Assembly (NCBI GenBank): GCA_003255025.1
Contig: QANY01004032.1
Span: 1,966,425 to 2,030,424 of the forward strand
Origin: Datisca glomerata
Lineage: Eukaryota; Streptophyta; Magnoliopsida; Cucurbitales; Datiscaceae
DNA: 64,000 bases
Direction: 5' to 3'
Under the pieces are notes generated by a model. The model saw nothing but the letters and a program-made list of their open reading frames with translations, was not told the DNA's origin and searched no databases. This document shows positions 1-13,679 of this stretch, in pieces. The position numbers and the translations under genes are program-made. Every line of letters begins with the position of its first letter. Position 1 is the stretch's first letter.

Positions 1-514
1 CCTCAATATGTTGATACAGTGAGATATCTCAAATGTATTGTCTAGCTGAGGTCTCCACACTTGAAATAACTCTTCATATATTAACAATTTACACAACTTG
101 GTGTTTCCATTATTTAATACAATCTTAAAGGAGTGTTATGACTTAAGAGAAAATAAGAGAAAATGGTAAACTTTCCAGCTTAAACTGCGAAAATGTCTGG
201 AAAATCTTTTTATTGCAAAAATGGGAATGAGGTAAAAAATATATTTATATATATATATACATAATTTTGGTAAATAAATATTTACTTTGGCCATTTTCGG
301 CCATATTTAAAAAAATTTCAGCTATTTTTCACGAGATGGAAAGTTAGCTTTTTTATCATTTTCAGTAAAATAAATGAACTTAGTCTTTGTTTTTTACTCC
401 ATAGATTTGTTGTAATATTTCCAAATAAAATTGGTAATTAGTTCAATATAATTTTGAGCTTGCAAGCTTCATATTTCTAAGGAGTATTATTTTTCACATC
501 TTAACATTATATAT
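1..514. other. AT-rich intergenic DNA
   Basis: No gene is visible. Bases about 155-320 resemble 14087-14250: both share an 'aactttc-agcttaaa' core, a run of Cs and As, and a 'ggccattttt' block. They are probably two diverged copies of an unnamed repeat. A short (TA)n tract lies near 248-260. Confidence 0.5.
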
Positions 515-531
515 CACGTGCAATGCACGTG
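515..531. repeat. Helitron-like terminal hairpin, orphan
   Basis: The sequence CACGTGCAATGCACGTG is a perfect 7-bp inverted repeat with a 3-nt loop. Plant Helitrons commonly carry a hairpin of this type 10-12 nt before a terminal CTAG. Here the CTAG is absent; instead the 5' end of another Helitron starts 12 bases downstream. I infer a remnant of an older Helitron 3' end, possibly interrupted or eroded by the neighbour. Confidence 0.5.
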
Positions 532-543
532 AAGTAAATATAA

Positions 544-2673
544 TCTATAATAATAATATATCAAAAGTGGGAAGGAAGTGGAAATCATTTTTAGATGATT
601 ATGTCCACATATTTTTCTCACTTTTTTTAAAATGCCCATCAATTACATTTGTCACTCTTTCATTCCTTGTCACTCCTAAATAACTAATTAACTAAATATT
701 ATCAATTATATTTACTATTGTATAATTAATATGGTTTTGTGAATTGAAGAGATAGATAGTTGGACAGAGAATGATTTACTTCGATTTTTTTCAATAAATT
801 AACTTTGAAAGTTCTCCATGTAAAATACTTATTATGACGATAATAATAATAATAGAATACATAACACTAATAAAAAAAATTTAAGATCGAAATTTAACTT
901 TTGCTTAATTATTTGTATATGTGATTGCTTAATTTCATTTATATACTTCCAATTAATAACATTTCTCATTCCTCAAATATCTTGTTTTAATCTGTAAAGT
1001 ATATTGATTACTTAGTTAATATATCAACTAAATAATGCTTCTCATGTTTTTAAGATTTAATGATTATGTAAGGCATTGTATTTTACGCTCACAGGCAAAT
1101 ACTAAACAATTAACGAGAAGACTTATTTGATAATTATTATTTTTGAAAGAAAAAATTTCACCTTTTAGTAGGCAATAGTAAAACTAAAAGACATATTTCG
1201 ATTGACAAGGATAATATTAAGTTAAATTCCTATTTACAAGTAAAATATCTCAAAAATCATCTTACCTTTTAATTATTAAACTTCTCATGTAATTTTGAAG
1301 ATTCACTTAGTGTTTTAGATTTAATTTATAAATGAAGATGATTTATTCATTTAGTGTTTTGAAGAAATTTCACTCAGCTCTTTGATTTTTCTTACAGTAT
1401 TTCTTTCATCTCCAATATACTTTAGTGTACACCACTCTTGAACGTACATTTCATATTGTGACCATAATGATTTATACGTAAATTTAACTACGGATCACAA
1501 AATATCGAATGTAGCTAGAAATAACTAGATATAGAGTGATTATCAAAATCTGCTTTCACAAAACAATAAATATAGAAATAACTATCAAAATTCATAATAA
1601 ACATAATACATAAGAAATTTTAGTATCATGTGCACTGTAGGAGTCAAATATGTCGTATTCATGTATTAAATTAATGAGATATGTTTATTTTTAATTTTTC
1701 AGTTTTGTGTAAATGCACATGAGAAGGCTATATAAAGTCAAACACACATGTGAATCTTTCTTCTAAAGTCAATTTAGTGTAAATTGTTACAAGTGTTGTG
1801 AAAGTGTTGCACGTCTGTAGTTAATCTTTTTAACACTGCTAATTCAAGTGGAAGTTGGTACCCAACTGATATCTAGATTAGCCTTTACCGACAATACTCA
1901 ACCGTATAAGAATGTTAGAAGAAAGCATATTTCTTAAGCAGTAGCATCAAAAATGAATTATGCATAAAGTTATAGTTCCTTCTTCCGATCACCAATGATA
2001 AAACTGAAAAATCAAATTATGGTTAGGAGTTTAAAGTTTATTGATTTGTTGTCGTCTGTCAGAAGGTGATACATATATAAATTTTGAAGTTATATACGAG
2101 ATGTAATCAAATGATTATACAGAAGTTTAAGAATGTATAGTAGAAACTTTAAAGATTAGTAAGTTGTTATCATACTTGTAAAGTCAAGAAAAAACATGTA
2201 CATGCCTTTTTTGGATCCGGTTCTTGGTAGTGGCATAGCGACTACAGAGTGGAAGTTAGTTCTGACATGTCCTATTAGATCTAGACGACTCATATTAAAT
2301 ATTAAAAAGTAAAAAATGATTTTTTATCTTTTTCCTTTAACAATTGGGTAAGATCTGGACCCTCAGATCAGATTGGACGGTCTAGAGTTACCCACTGTAG
2401 TGGAAACGAAAACAAAGTGGAAAATTCATTTCTGTTTTCTATAAGAGACAATCTCTAAATTATTCAAATTTATAAAATATTATTTAGTATGTACGTTCAA
2501 CAACAAATGTATAAATTAATGATTTAACCCATTAAAGTGAAGTGTGTCGTAGCTTTCATTAAATGAATACGATGAATTGAATACAAAGATAATTAATAAT
2601 ATTTAACTTTTTAAATATAAAGCACATCCTTAACTTGATTTAAATACGTGCATCACATGTGATCCCTAACTAG
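544..2673 (+). mobile_element. Non-autonomous Helitron
   Basis: The left end begins TCTATAATAATAATAT followed by AAAAGTGGGAAGG, the form typical of plant Helitron 5' ends, and is preceded by A at 543. The right end is CTAG at 2670-2673 followed by T at 2674. Six bases before it is a perfect 12-bp palindrome, ATCACATGTGAT. This gives the expected insertion between A and T with no target duplication. The 2130-bp interior is AT-rich and shows no Rep/helicase coding capacity, so it depends on an autonomous partner. I could not identify a captured gene fragment inside. Known: these end rules define Helitrons. Seen: both ends and the AT target. Inferred: that the two ends belong to one element. Confidence 0.72.
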
Positions 2674-3500
2674 TATATATAATGGGTCAAAGGAAAAAAC
2701 TATTGGTATTCCTTTTGTCATCACTTTAATTTTGTAAAAGACATAATTAATCATTTTTTCTTATCTAAGAAAATTAATAAAATATGTAATATTTTTCATT
2801 AATGGGTCATCTCTTAGTCACTTAAAATTACGCCAAGTCAAACACAACCTAACATCAAGTGTTTATTCTCAATATAGTGAGCATATGTCAAAAAAGATTA
2901 ATGTTAAGATTAAATAGGTAGTTAATAAATTAATGAAAAAATTATTATTTGAATTAGAGGTAAGGAAAAATTAAAGACAACCCGGAGAATGTATTGTATT
3001 AACAAGTATTTAATTCAAATAGTTAAAACGTTATTTTAATTATTTAATTAAAATAATTTAATTTATTATAATATTTTAATCAATGTATATTTTTTTCTGA
3101 ATGTGAAGTTAAAGTTCAATTTTATAGATTACAAAGTGGATAATAAAACACCTCCATGATTGAATAATTAATACTTGTGTAAAATAAAGCAGTTTATTCG
3201 GTTTTCAATAGAACGGCCTTTATGCAATCAGAATTTGGATATAGAAAAAATAAACCTGCACTACAATTAATATATATTTTGAGAATTAGAAATTAGGTAC
3301 AAAGAAAAATAAACAAATTAAAGCTTTTGAACGTCTATGGGAAAGCAAAAGTATTGCCGTTTTTTTTGGCATTTTCTTTTCGTTTGATGGTTTAATAGTC
3401 ACGTTTAGTATATATTTATGGATTGTTTTTTTTTTGGAAACTAAAGATAATCAATAAGACTCTTAAAGAAAGAGGTCTGAAACAATGGGGGACACAATCC
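2674..3500. other. AT-rich intergenic DNA
   Basis: Low-complexity AT-rich sequence between the Helitron and an RNase H remnant. No ORF, RNA gene or repeat boundary could be supported here. Confidence 0.5.
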
Positions 3501-3502
3501 CA

Positions 3503-3660
3503 CTAAACACGGGAGTCCAACACAGGAATGAGTTTATGAGCCATCTCATTGCATGAGCGAGGAGAATGAGACCACTTAGAGCAATCCAACTCAGTCAAGA
3601 GGGATTTGTAATGAGAGACAATATGATGAATATCAACTAGAGACCTTTGCATTTTCTTTA
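3503..3660 (-). pseudogene. Retroelement RNase H C-terminal fragment
   Basis: The minus strand encodes a short segment with the pattern S-H-x-P-R-S-C-N-x-x-A-H-K-L. This matches the end of the plant 'RNase H-like' (RVT_3) domain found in LINE-type pol proteins and in domesticated RNase H proteins. Only about 45 codons are recognisable, with no flanking RT domain. It is most likely a dead LINE-derived scrap. It could instead come from a host RNase H domain gene, but nothing supports an intact gene. Confidence 0.55.
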
Positions 3661-3957
3661 TGATTGTTATGAATTTACCTCCTTTAACTATAAAGAAGTA
3701 CTTTATCCTTCTCACCCACCCTATCTCAATCTTTTATTTTCATTTGGATTTTGGATTGAGATTTTGAATTTTGAAAAGTTTTCGTTCTTTGATATGCAAT
3801 GCATGCGTCTACATCTTTTGAATTTGGTTTGTGATGATATTTGCACGACCCTCATTATCAGCTAAAGAAAATACTTAGGATGTTTTTCAATTGTGAATTT
3901 GCTTTTGGATTACACACAATGTAATAAAATTAATTTATATGCATCACATGACATAAA

Positions 3958-4448
3958 TGTTGGATTGTTAATCGAACTTTAAACTTATACGTGAATAATT
4001 ATAAATAAGGTTAAATCCTATTAAAAGTGATCGGATAAAGTTTGTGTAATTTAAGTTTTAATATATCTGATAGGTTGTGAACCTTTTGTTGTATAAAGAT
4101 TTTAAGAGAATTTCTATTTTTATGAAGGATAAAAATAAAAATACTAAAAAATAATAGATATGTTATAGATAAGTGTTATGATTCTCAGGCCACACAATTA
4201 AGGGTAACCATTATATTCTCTCTAATATCTCATCATTAGAGAGAAACACAAATTGGGTTAATCAAAGAGAACTCTCTCATAGAGAATCGTATAAATCTGG
4301 AAGGCCAACCATTGACTCTAAATTATGATCTATTGTCATAGATTCAGGTATGCTTCTGCTCTATCGATTTGTTTGATTCTTGATGTGTTCAACATGAGTT
4401 CCTGGAGTTTTAAGATACGATTTATACCGATAAAAATTTTATCTAACA
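3958..4448 (+). repeat. 5' LTR of copia-1
   Basis: A 491-bp terminal repeat bounded by TG and CA. It is followed by two bases and then the primer-binding sequence. It aligns along its length with 8114-8580. Confidence 0.85.
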
Positions 4449-4624
4449 AATGGTATTAGAATTATTTATGTTGAATCATTGAGAATCGGATTTAACTTTT
4501 AGATCCATGATTATATACGTTTATGTGTTTATACTCTGAAGTTCTTGAATTTGATAATTGTTAGATGATGGATTCAGATTTTAGAACGGTACTGGTATAT
4601 ATATTTTTTTGTTATCAAATTTAA

Positions 4625-4905
4625 ACCACCGGCCATCGTTGATGACAGTCGACTATGGAATGACATCGGCGCAGCCGTCTGGGAAAGCCGCCACCTGGTC
4701 GCGGCTGTTAGGGAAAGTCGCGGCCATAGCCGGTTTGTAAGGGAAAGCTGGGATTGTAAGGGAAAGCCGAGGTTGTGACGAAAAGCCACGGCCTGGCCGC
4801 GACGATTAAGGTGTCGCGGTCTGGCCACGATGAAGGGGACACTGACATCTGACCACAGCAAAGGGGCCGCAGAGATGAAGACGCCGCGACATGGCCGCGA
4901 AGCAA
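4625..4905. repeat. GC-rich repeated island in the copia-1 leader
   Basis: This stretch is far richer in G+C than everything around it. It repeats short words such as GGGAAAGCCG, GGGAAAGTCG and GGGAAAGCTG at least four times, and GGCCGCGA-like words several times. It lies between the primer site and gag. Minus-strand ORFs here have no recognisable domain and look like a by-product of the repeats. Confidence 0.6.
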
Positions 4906-5168
4906 ATGGAGGGTTTTCAGTTTAGAGTTTCACAATATTTTTTCTTAAAGTGTTTTTGTTATTTGAGCTGCGAGCCACTCATCGGAACCGGGGCTCCTTG
5001 TTTTATACATGGAAAATCTTGTTTTCATTGTTTGAAAAATTGATTTAGTTTTATGGATTGTTTGATTAAATAATTTTAAAACAATTTTTTAAGGATCATA
5101 AAATTAATTATTTATCAATTAATTTAAGGTTAATTGTGGTATAATTTTTAAATTCAAACATTAGTATG

Positions 5169-5169
<1 letters not shown>

Positions 5170-5199
<30 letters not shown>

Positions 5200-5200
5200 N
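5170..5200. repeat. (AT)n microsatellite ending in an ambiguous base
   Basis: An uninterrupted AT dinucleotide run in the copia-1 leader. It ends with N at 5200, the only ambiguous base I saw, so array length and junction are uncertain. Confidence 0.85.
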
Positions 5201-5644
5201 GTAACATGTCACCAAAGTGACTTCTTTTTGTGAAAATTAATTTTGTATTAAAAATATAAAACGTTATGTGCGTATAACTTATGTGAATATTTACGGGTCC
5301 AAAAGAAGGTAAATGTTTGAAAGAATTACATGTACTTCTGTGACAATAAATACGTGATGATTATTCTGTTTTACATGTGAAAAACAAATCGGCCCAACTG
5401 AAGATTTCTTGTTCGATATGTTCTTTATCATCAGTGTTTGGTTACTACACTATGACATCACTTATACGTTAATATTTTTTACCAAAGCCAAAATTAATAG
5501 GGTGCTCGGTGTCGTGATATGAGGTTTGCTTTTATTTGAATTTATTATTGTTATTTGTGATTTATGTGAGTTTATTTTATTTTCTTGTTCTCTATTAAGC
5601 TATTACTTCATTTAATATCACAACCAACATCAATTCAATTTCAA

Positions 5645-6220
5645 TTTTAAATGGCTCAAATTTCAAGTCCTGGAAAGATAATCTCTTGATATTTCTTGAA
5701 GTTATGGTTCCTGATCTTACGTTAAGGACTGATTCTCCTTCATCTCTTATGAATAAAAGTACCTCTGATGACATGATGGATATGGAAAGTTTAAGAAATT
5801 AAATCGCATGTGTGTGTTGATCATGAAGAAAGCTATTTCAGAAACATTCAAGGCATTATATCTGAAAAGATTATTACGACAAAGGATTTCTTTACGGATA
5901 TTGAAAAGAAGTTTGTCAAGAATGAAAAGACATAAATTTGTATGTTCTTGACATATCTAATTTCAATGATGTATAAGAATAAAGGTAACATAAGGGAGTA
6001 CATCATGGAAATATCTCATTTTGTTTCAAGGTTGAAAGCACTTAAGATCAAATTCTCTGAGGACTTGCTTGCGCATCTGGTTTTGATATCCTTTCCGACG
6101 CAATTCAGCCATTTTAAGTTGAGATATATCTGTCAGAAAGAGATTAGGTCTCTGAATGAGCTCATCTCACACTGTGTTCAGGTAGAGGAAAAGGGTAAAG
6201 TAAGATGAGACAGAGAATGC
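5645..6220 (+). pseudogene. copia-1 gag (UBN2-type) remnant
   Basis: The frame beginning near 5651 reads as the start of a copia gag (a 'G-x-N-F-x-x-W-K'-like opening). An open stretch at 5942-6208 matches the UBN2 gag domain, with the pattern of helices ending 'L-x-x-F-P-x-x-F-x-x-F'. Stops and frameshifts separate the pieces, for example around 5800-5940. Near 6470 a retropepsin-like segment W-W-I-D-S-G-V-T-x-H-I-S follows. No intact protein is possible. Confidence 0.72.
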
Positions 6221-6919
6221 TTACCTGGTCTCAACCTCTAAGGATAAGGGCAAAAGAAATAAAAAGAAGAAGGATAAGGAAGCTGTAAATACAGCACCAC
6301 AAAAAAAACAAAAAAAATGGTTGACTAGGAAGTACAAGTTGTTGCTTCCGTGGAACTGAATGGTATATGAAGAAGTAATGTACCAACTATCATGCTTGGC
6401 GTGCTAAGAAATGTGCGCTTCTTAATTTGTTCTTTTTAGGTTAATTCGAGTTCGGTTACTAGATACGCGTGGTGGATAGATTCTGGTGTAACAATTCACA
6501 TCAGTGTGCCTATGCAAGGCTGCTTGACTTACTGAAAACCAAGTGATGTTGAAAAAAATTCAATGTGGGCAAGGCCAAGATGGTTGAAGTTGAGAAAGTA
6601 TGAAAATTTAGATTATTGTTTAAGACTGAATTTTATTTGAATCATAATAAAATATTTATTGTTCCGTCTTTTAGACGAAATTTGGTTTCTGTCTCTCTTT
6701 AGGACAAAGCAGATTATGTTTGTTCATTTGGATATTGAAGTTTTTTTTGTTTCGTATTTCAAATTTAGTTGGTTCCAGTTATTTATCAGGTTATGATAAT
6801 CTTTATTTACTTGATATGATTACTTCAATTAAGGAATCCATGCAAGTAAGTACATGAGGTACTTAAAGAAAATTAATTAGAGAGAATTTAGTTGCATGTA
6901 AGATTGTAAACTAGGTGAT

Positions 6920-7615
6920 ACCCCTGTGGTTAACAGAGTCAGGTGTAGTCTGAATCAGTGCCCTAAGAATGATTTTGAGGAAAATGAAATGCAGAAAATT
7001 CCCTATGCCTTAGTAGTAAGGAGTCTGATATATGCTCAGATTTATACACGTTCGAATGTTGTAAATGTGACTAGGATGTTGGACAGATATTTAAACAATC
7101 TAGGCATAGACCATTGAAAAGCAGCTAAACGAGTCTTATGGTATTTATAGAGAACAAAGACTACATGCTCACATATCGAAGGTTAAATCAGATTGAGATC
7201 ATTAGATATAGTGACTTCGATTTTGCTAGATGCCAAGATAGTATGAAATTTACGTCAAACTATATTTTCTCCTAGCTAGAGGTGTTGTCCCTTGGAAGAG
7301 TGTTAAACAGTTACTTATAACATCTTCTACCATGACAGTAGAGTTCATAGTATGTTGTGAGGCATCCAATCACATAATATGGCTAAGAAATTTAGTCACA
7401 GGGCTATGCATAATAGACGGTATTGAGAGACCACTCAAGTTATTTTGTGACAATAAGTCAACAGTTATATATGCCAATAACAACAAGATCTCGACACAGT
7501 TGAAGTATATAGACATCAAGTTCTTGATTGTTAAGGAAAGAGTTCAGAGTGAACAATTGTCTATAGAGTACATCAGAACAAACTTCATTTGCAGATCTGC
7601 TTACTAAAGGATTGC
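6920..7615 (+). pseudogene. copia-1 RNase H remnant
   Basis: Segments at 6926-7117 and 7332-7607 contain hallmarks of the copia RNase H. These include 'I-P-Y-A-x-x-V-x-S-L-x-Y-A' at the entry, 'K-x-x-x-R-V-L-W-Y-L' just after, and 'E-F-I-V-C-C-E-A' and 'L-F-C-D-N-K-S' further on. A stop follows the first segment and the second is reached in another frame. The upstream RT is missing. Confidence 0.75.
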
Positions 7616-8113
7616 ACCTAAATAGTTTCACGAGTACACTACTCTTATGAGTGTCATATCGGTTGGTAATATTCAGTTTTAATGGGAGTTTGTGTTTTTT
7701 TGGATGCTCTTCTTTACAGACACACTTTCAGTTATTTCAGTTTATGAACATTTTGAGGTAGTTTCTACATAAATAAAATTTTGGTTTATTCACACTCTAA
7801 ATCTGGTATGGTTTGATCTTACTAAAGTTTTATGTGGACCAGTTGGAAGTAGACATGTTAAGATCACATTACATGAAATTTCCATTCTACATATCCACAT
7901 CATAATCCATGTCATTCAGTTGTATTGACATACACGATCATATTGGGTTGAGTTATGATTGATGTAGTGAAGATCGCTTTGATCCTTTGTTGGTATGATT
8001 GATGGACTGTATTGGTTATATATACATTTCAGTAATGACAGTAAAGTTGAGCTCGTTTGGTCATTTTTGCAAAACATAATTATAAGGTTACATATATAGT
8101 CCAAGTGAGAGAT

Positions 8114-8580
8114 TGTTGGATCCTTAATATAACGTTGGACTTATATGTAATAATTATATGTTGCAGACTGTCAAATGAGGTTAAACCTAATTAAAAATGT
8201 TCGGCTAAGGTTTTGGTAATTTAAGTTTTAATGTATCTGATAAGTTATGGACATTTTGATGTGTAGAGATTTTAGGGTAATTTCTATTTTTATGATGGAC
8301 TAAAATAGAAATAGCATAAGACAATATAAGTGGTTAGGGTAATTTCTATTTTAATGTGTTATCTATAAATGGTTATAATACTCATGTCACGCGATTGAGT
8401 GGACTTTTTCACAGAGAATCGTGTCGATTCGGAAGGCGAACCACTCAGCTCTAAATTACGATCTATTGTCATGGATTCAAGTACGCTTCTACTCTATCAG
8501 TTATCTGATTCTTGATATGTTTAACGTGAGTTCTTAGAATTTTAAGATATGGTTTATACCGATAAAGATTTTATCTAACA
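8114..8580 (+). repeat. 3' LTR of copia-1
   Basis: A 467-bp repeat with TG at the start and CA at the end, preceded by the purine tract at about 8101-8112. It is shorter than the 5' LTR because of internal indels. Confidence 0.85.
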
Positions 8581-9190
8581 CCAAATTCTTCTTTTCTTTT
8601 CCTCAGTGTATGTCTCATAAAAGAAAAAGAGAGACAAACAATGAGAGAAAAATAAAAGCGAAAATAACTTAATAAATAAATGTTAATATTAAATTTAATA
8701 ATTTTAAAATTAAATGATTAATTATCAATTGTATAACTTAAAATTCAATTACACGAACTTACAACATGTATGAAGTGAAATACAAGAATCATGAAAAAAC
8801 CTAAAAAATAAATCAAATGTAAATCTATTTATTATTCAAAATGTATAATTAAAAAAATAGAGTGTGAGACAATTTTGATATACTTTAGTAAAATCTAATA
8901 TGTTTTGATGATCTCTACATACACACATAATGCTCTATATATGTGACACGTGTCTTGAATTCAACCAAATACTGAGAATATTCAGAAAAAGAAAGAAAAA
9001 GAGAATAAAAAACATAAAAGTAAAGCTGGGAAGACGTAAGAGCTGATGATATCAACGAGAAATTGGTTTTATTTTTGTCTGTTTCAACTTGTGCTCAGCC
9101 GTCACCACTACTTTCTTAATTATCAATTCAACAATTTGACTTCTGCTTTTAAAAAAACAATTTTTAATTCAACAGTTCCATTCTTACTTG
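8581..9190. other. Upstream region of the aldo-keto reductase
   Basis: AT-rich DNA between copia-1 and the reductase. Apart from the G-box at 8945-8954 nothing specific stands out. The insertion of copia-1 ends about 690 bases before the start codon. Confidence 0.5.
8945..8954. promoter_or_regulatory. G-box/ABRE-like palindrome
   Basis: GACACGTGTC is a perfect palindrome containing CACGTG, the core bound by plant bZIP and bHLH factors. It lies about 310 bases upstream of the reductase start codon. Function is inferred from the motif and position only. Confidence 0.4.
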
Positions 9191-9198
9191 ACTGTAAA

Positions 9199-9204
9199 TA
9201 TAAA
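9199..9204 (+). promoter_or_regulatory. TATA box candidate for the reductase
   Basis: TATAAA in the context AAATATAAACT lies 62-67 bases before the ATG at 9266. This would place transcription start near 9230 and give a short 5' leader of about 35 bases. Confidence 0.45.
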
Positions 9205-9265
9205 CTAGAGAAAACGATGAATTGCAGGAAACCAATTGTAATTCTCAGTTGGCAGAGAAAAAGAG

Positions 9266-11150
<1,885 letters not shown>

Positions 11151-12528
11151 AGCGCGTCCCTGTGCCTTTACTACCTTCAAGTTGAAGACCCCTTTGCTTT
11201 AATATCATTGAATGTGTTCCCTTCTCTCTTCTATTGTTTGAAAAGAATAAGTCAATTCTGTCTGATGTTTTCATCTATTTAGTCTGTATATTTTCCCAGA
11301 AAAATTAAGATTCGACTGAGTCTTTGTTGTAATGGATTTGTATCCAGTAAAAATGTTTGTCGAGGATGTTTGAAATTTCCCAAAAGTGAAATCACATATT
11401 TTAATTCGTATATAAAAATAAAAAACAAAGATCTTTTGGATTTAGGATTGTTCTTCAATGATGGTTCAAATCTCAACAATATAGGATTCAAGCTTTGAAA
11501 AACATCCATTTGATTATTCTGAAGCAGGAAAGAGAAGGGTTAGTGGATGAGAAAACAAGAATAAAAATGTTTAGCACGAAAAGAAAACGAGTAAATATTA
11601 TTGTTAGTAATATGTGAAGTTGAGTCACTTGGTAAGGTCAATGTGGAAGAGTGTGCCTTTAAGATCGCTCGTGTAGGAACTAGTTTAAGAACATATGGGG
11701 AGAACTAGTCGAAGCGTGCGTACGTGAAACCCGAACCATTAAATTAAAAAAGAAAAAGAAAAAATAGTGATATGTCATTGGACATATAAGAAATAAAGGT
11801 AGTGCATTTCAAACTCATATAAGAAAGTTTGTTTATAATTGAAATTTTATGCCGTGGTTCAAAAGGCTAGAATTAGAAGGATGAAATATATTCTTGATGA
11901 TCCACCTAGTAATTTCTTCAAATTATCATAGTACATAGGGACTAGCAAAAGATCCAGTTGACAACAATATGGTTACAAATGTGCCTCGGTAAATTAGATA
12001 AGTAGTTTGATAAAAAAAAAACTAGATAAGTAGTTAAGTTCTACGCAATCAAGTATAAATTTTAATTTGAAGAAATTAAAATATAACACTGAATAAGTCA
12101 AGTTTATAGCCATTATTATGTTGATTAGAAGGATGAACCTAGGCAGATGGGGAGGCTGGAGCAGGATAACTTGATGACAATCAGAAAAGAGAGGTTCGGG
12201 GATCATGGTGATCCGACGAGTTGTCATAGTCAAGCTAGTGCTAGATGATTAAACAGTCACTAGGAAAAATGACCAACGACCAACAGTTGGGAGACATCCC
12301 ATAGGCAACATTCACTTGGAGAGCAAGGGAGGTTTAGTGACATGCGCCTGAATTGGGTTTTGTCTGAGTCGATGTGGCATGTCGATGTGAGAGTCATCAA
12401 ACTAAAACAGTTTAATGGTGTGGAGGGATCGCAACATTATCCAATCTTCTAGCATTGGATAACATTTTACCGGTCACTCATCCAGGACACGGTTGGATAA
12501 CTGAACTTGCAGTCGTAGGGACTCAAGT
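11151..12528. other. Intergenic DNA, no gene recognised
   Basis: The first 100 bases are the reductase 3' region. From about 12120 the composition becomes more balanced, but I could not assign any frame. The TIR element at 12529 interrupts this stretch, which appears to resume at 13680. Confidence 0.45.
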
Positions 12529-13679
12529 AGGGGTGTAAGTGATTCGATTAGAACATTTTACTAAACCAAAGCCGAATGTGCAGGTTTGTAGTAATATAAA
12601 CCGAACCGAACCGTTACATATAAATTAACCAAATCAAACAGTATAAAATAAAAAAGCCGGGCCGAACCGGTAAGAACCAAAAAGTAAACTAATTTATGTT
12701 TTTATTAAAGAAACAACAAAAAATTAAGATAAAAGAGAATAATGCCAATGGACAACCCAAAAAAATGAATTTTATTCAATTCTTAACAAAAAATCAATAA
12801 TAGACTTCATAAAATCAAATAGCACATAGAATAAAGTTAACAAAAACCTAGAAAAACTAAATTCATCCCATTCTTAATTAAAAAATCAACATTTATCTCA
12901 TAAAAATTCTAATAACATAATATTACCCAACAAATATATTAACGGAATGCAAATGCTAACATTTTCACATTGAAGAAAGTAACGCACATTCAAAGAATCT
13001 AAAAATTACAAAGAATTTGACTAACTTTTGGCACTAAAAATAGGTATTATCGCACATAACCATAGCAAGTCAACATTTCCCCTTCAGAGAACTAATAGAC
13101 TGTAGCGGTTCATTTGAGACTACCTTGAGAGAGTAAGACCGAGAACAATATAGGGAAGAGACGAGAAAGGGTGACTTTTCAAATCTGAGAATTTCAGAGG
13201 GGGACGATAGCTCAAAAGTTTTAGATCCGAAAAGTTCAAGGGAGACGAAAGAGAGAGACAAGAAAGAGGCGAGTGTGCTCAAATTCTTCAAATTTGTGAA
13301 TTTAAGAAGAAGACGAGGGGGACACAAGAGCTCTAAGGCGAATATCGACTGATCAAACGAGAGAGACGATACTTGCTTTAGTTTTTTAGAAAGAGAGACG
13401 AGAGAGAGAGAGAGAATGGCGGATTGAGGGAGGCGAGAGAGACCTTTAGAATTTTGGGTCTGGAAAAATGAGATTACGGTGGATTAGGGTAAATGAAAAA
13501 GTGAGAGTATATATATGAGGTCGGTTCAGTTCGGTCTGTTAGTAGAAACCGCTGACTGAACTGAACCGTGAAATTTTCACATTAATAACATTGAACCAAA
13601 CCACTTAAAGAGTTCGGGCCGACCGAACTGCGGCAGTTCGATTGGTTTCGTCGGTTTGAGCGATTTTTCTTACACCCGA
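12529..13679. mobile_element. TIR DNA transposon, non-autonomous
   Basis: The left end AGGGGTGTAAG (12529-12539) and the right end CTTACACCCGA (13669-13679) form 11-bp terminal inverted repeats with two mismatches. They are flanked by a 9-bp direct repeat with one mismatch: GACTCAAGT at 12520-12528 and GACTCAGGT at 13680-13688. Both subterminal regions are full of 'accgaacc' and 'cggttcggt' words in opposite orientation. A 9-bp duplication suggests a Mutator-like element, while the GGGGTGTAA-type end resembles hAT-like families. No transposase is encoded. A GA-rich core lies at 13130-13445. Confidence 0.7.
13130..13445. repeat. GA-rich core of the TIR element
   Basis: A purine-rich stretch with repeated GAGAGAGACGAG-like words, including a pure (GA)n run near 13398-13415. 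It contains an 85-codon minus-strand ORF with no recognisable domain, which is likely fortuitous. Confidence 0.55.

Larger units (their letters stand above)
3958..8580 (+). mobile_element. Ty1/copia LTR retrotransposon, internally deleted (copia-1)
   Basis: Two direct repeats, 3958-4448 and 8114-8580, both start TGTTGGAT and end TTATCTAACA, and are alike throughout apart from substitutions and indels. Just inside the left repeat is a tRNA-Met-like primer site (TGGTATTAGAA). Just before the right repeat is a purine tract (AAGTGAGAGA). The interior carries gag (about 5645-6220), a protease motif near 6470 and the copia RNase H (6920-7615). The integrase and reverse transcriptase expected between protease and RNase H are essentially missing. 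All reading frames are interrupted. The flanks ATAAA and CCAAA match at only three of five positions, so the target duplication is eroded. The element is dead. Confidence 0.88.

Noticed and set aside
4574..4905. Minus-strand ORFs in the copia-1 leader
   Set aside because: They exist because the GC-rich repeat lacks stop codons; no domain, and no conserved start.
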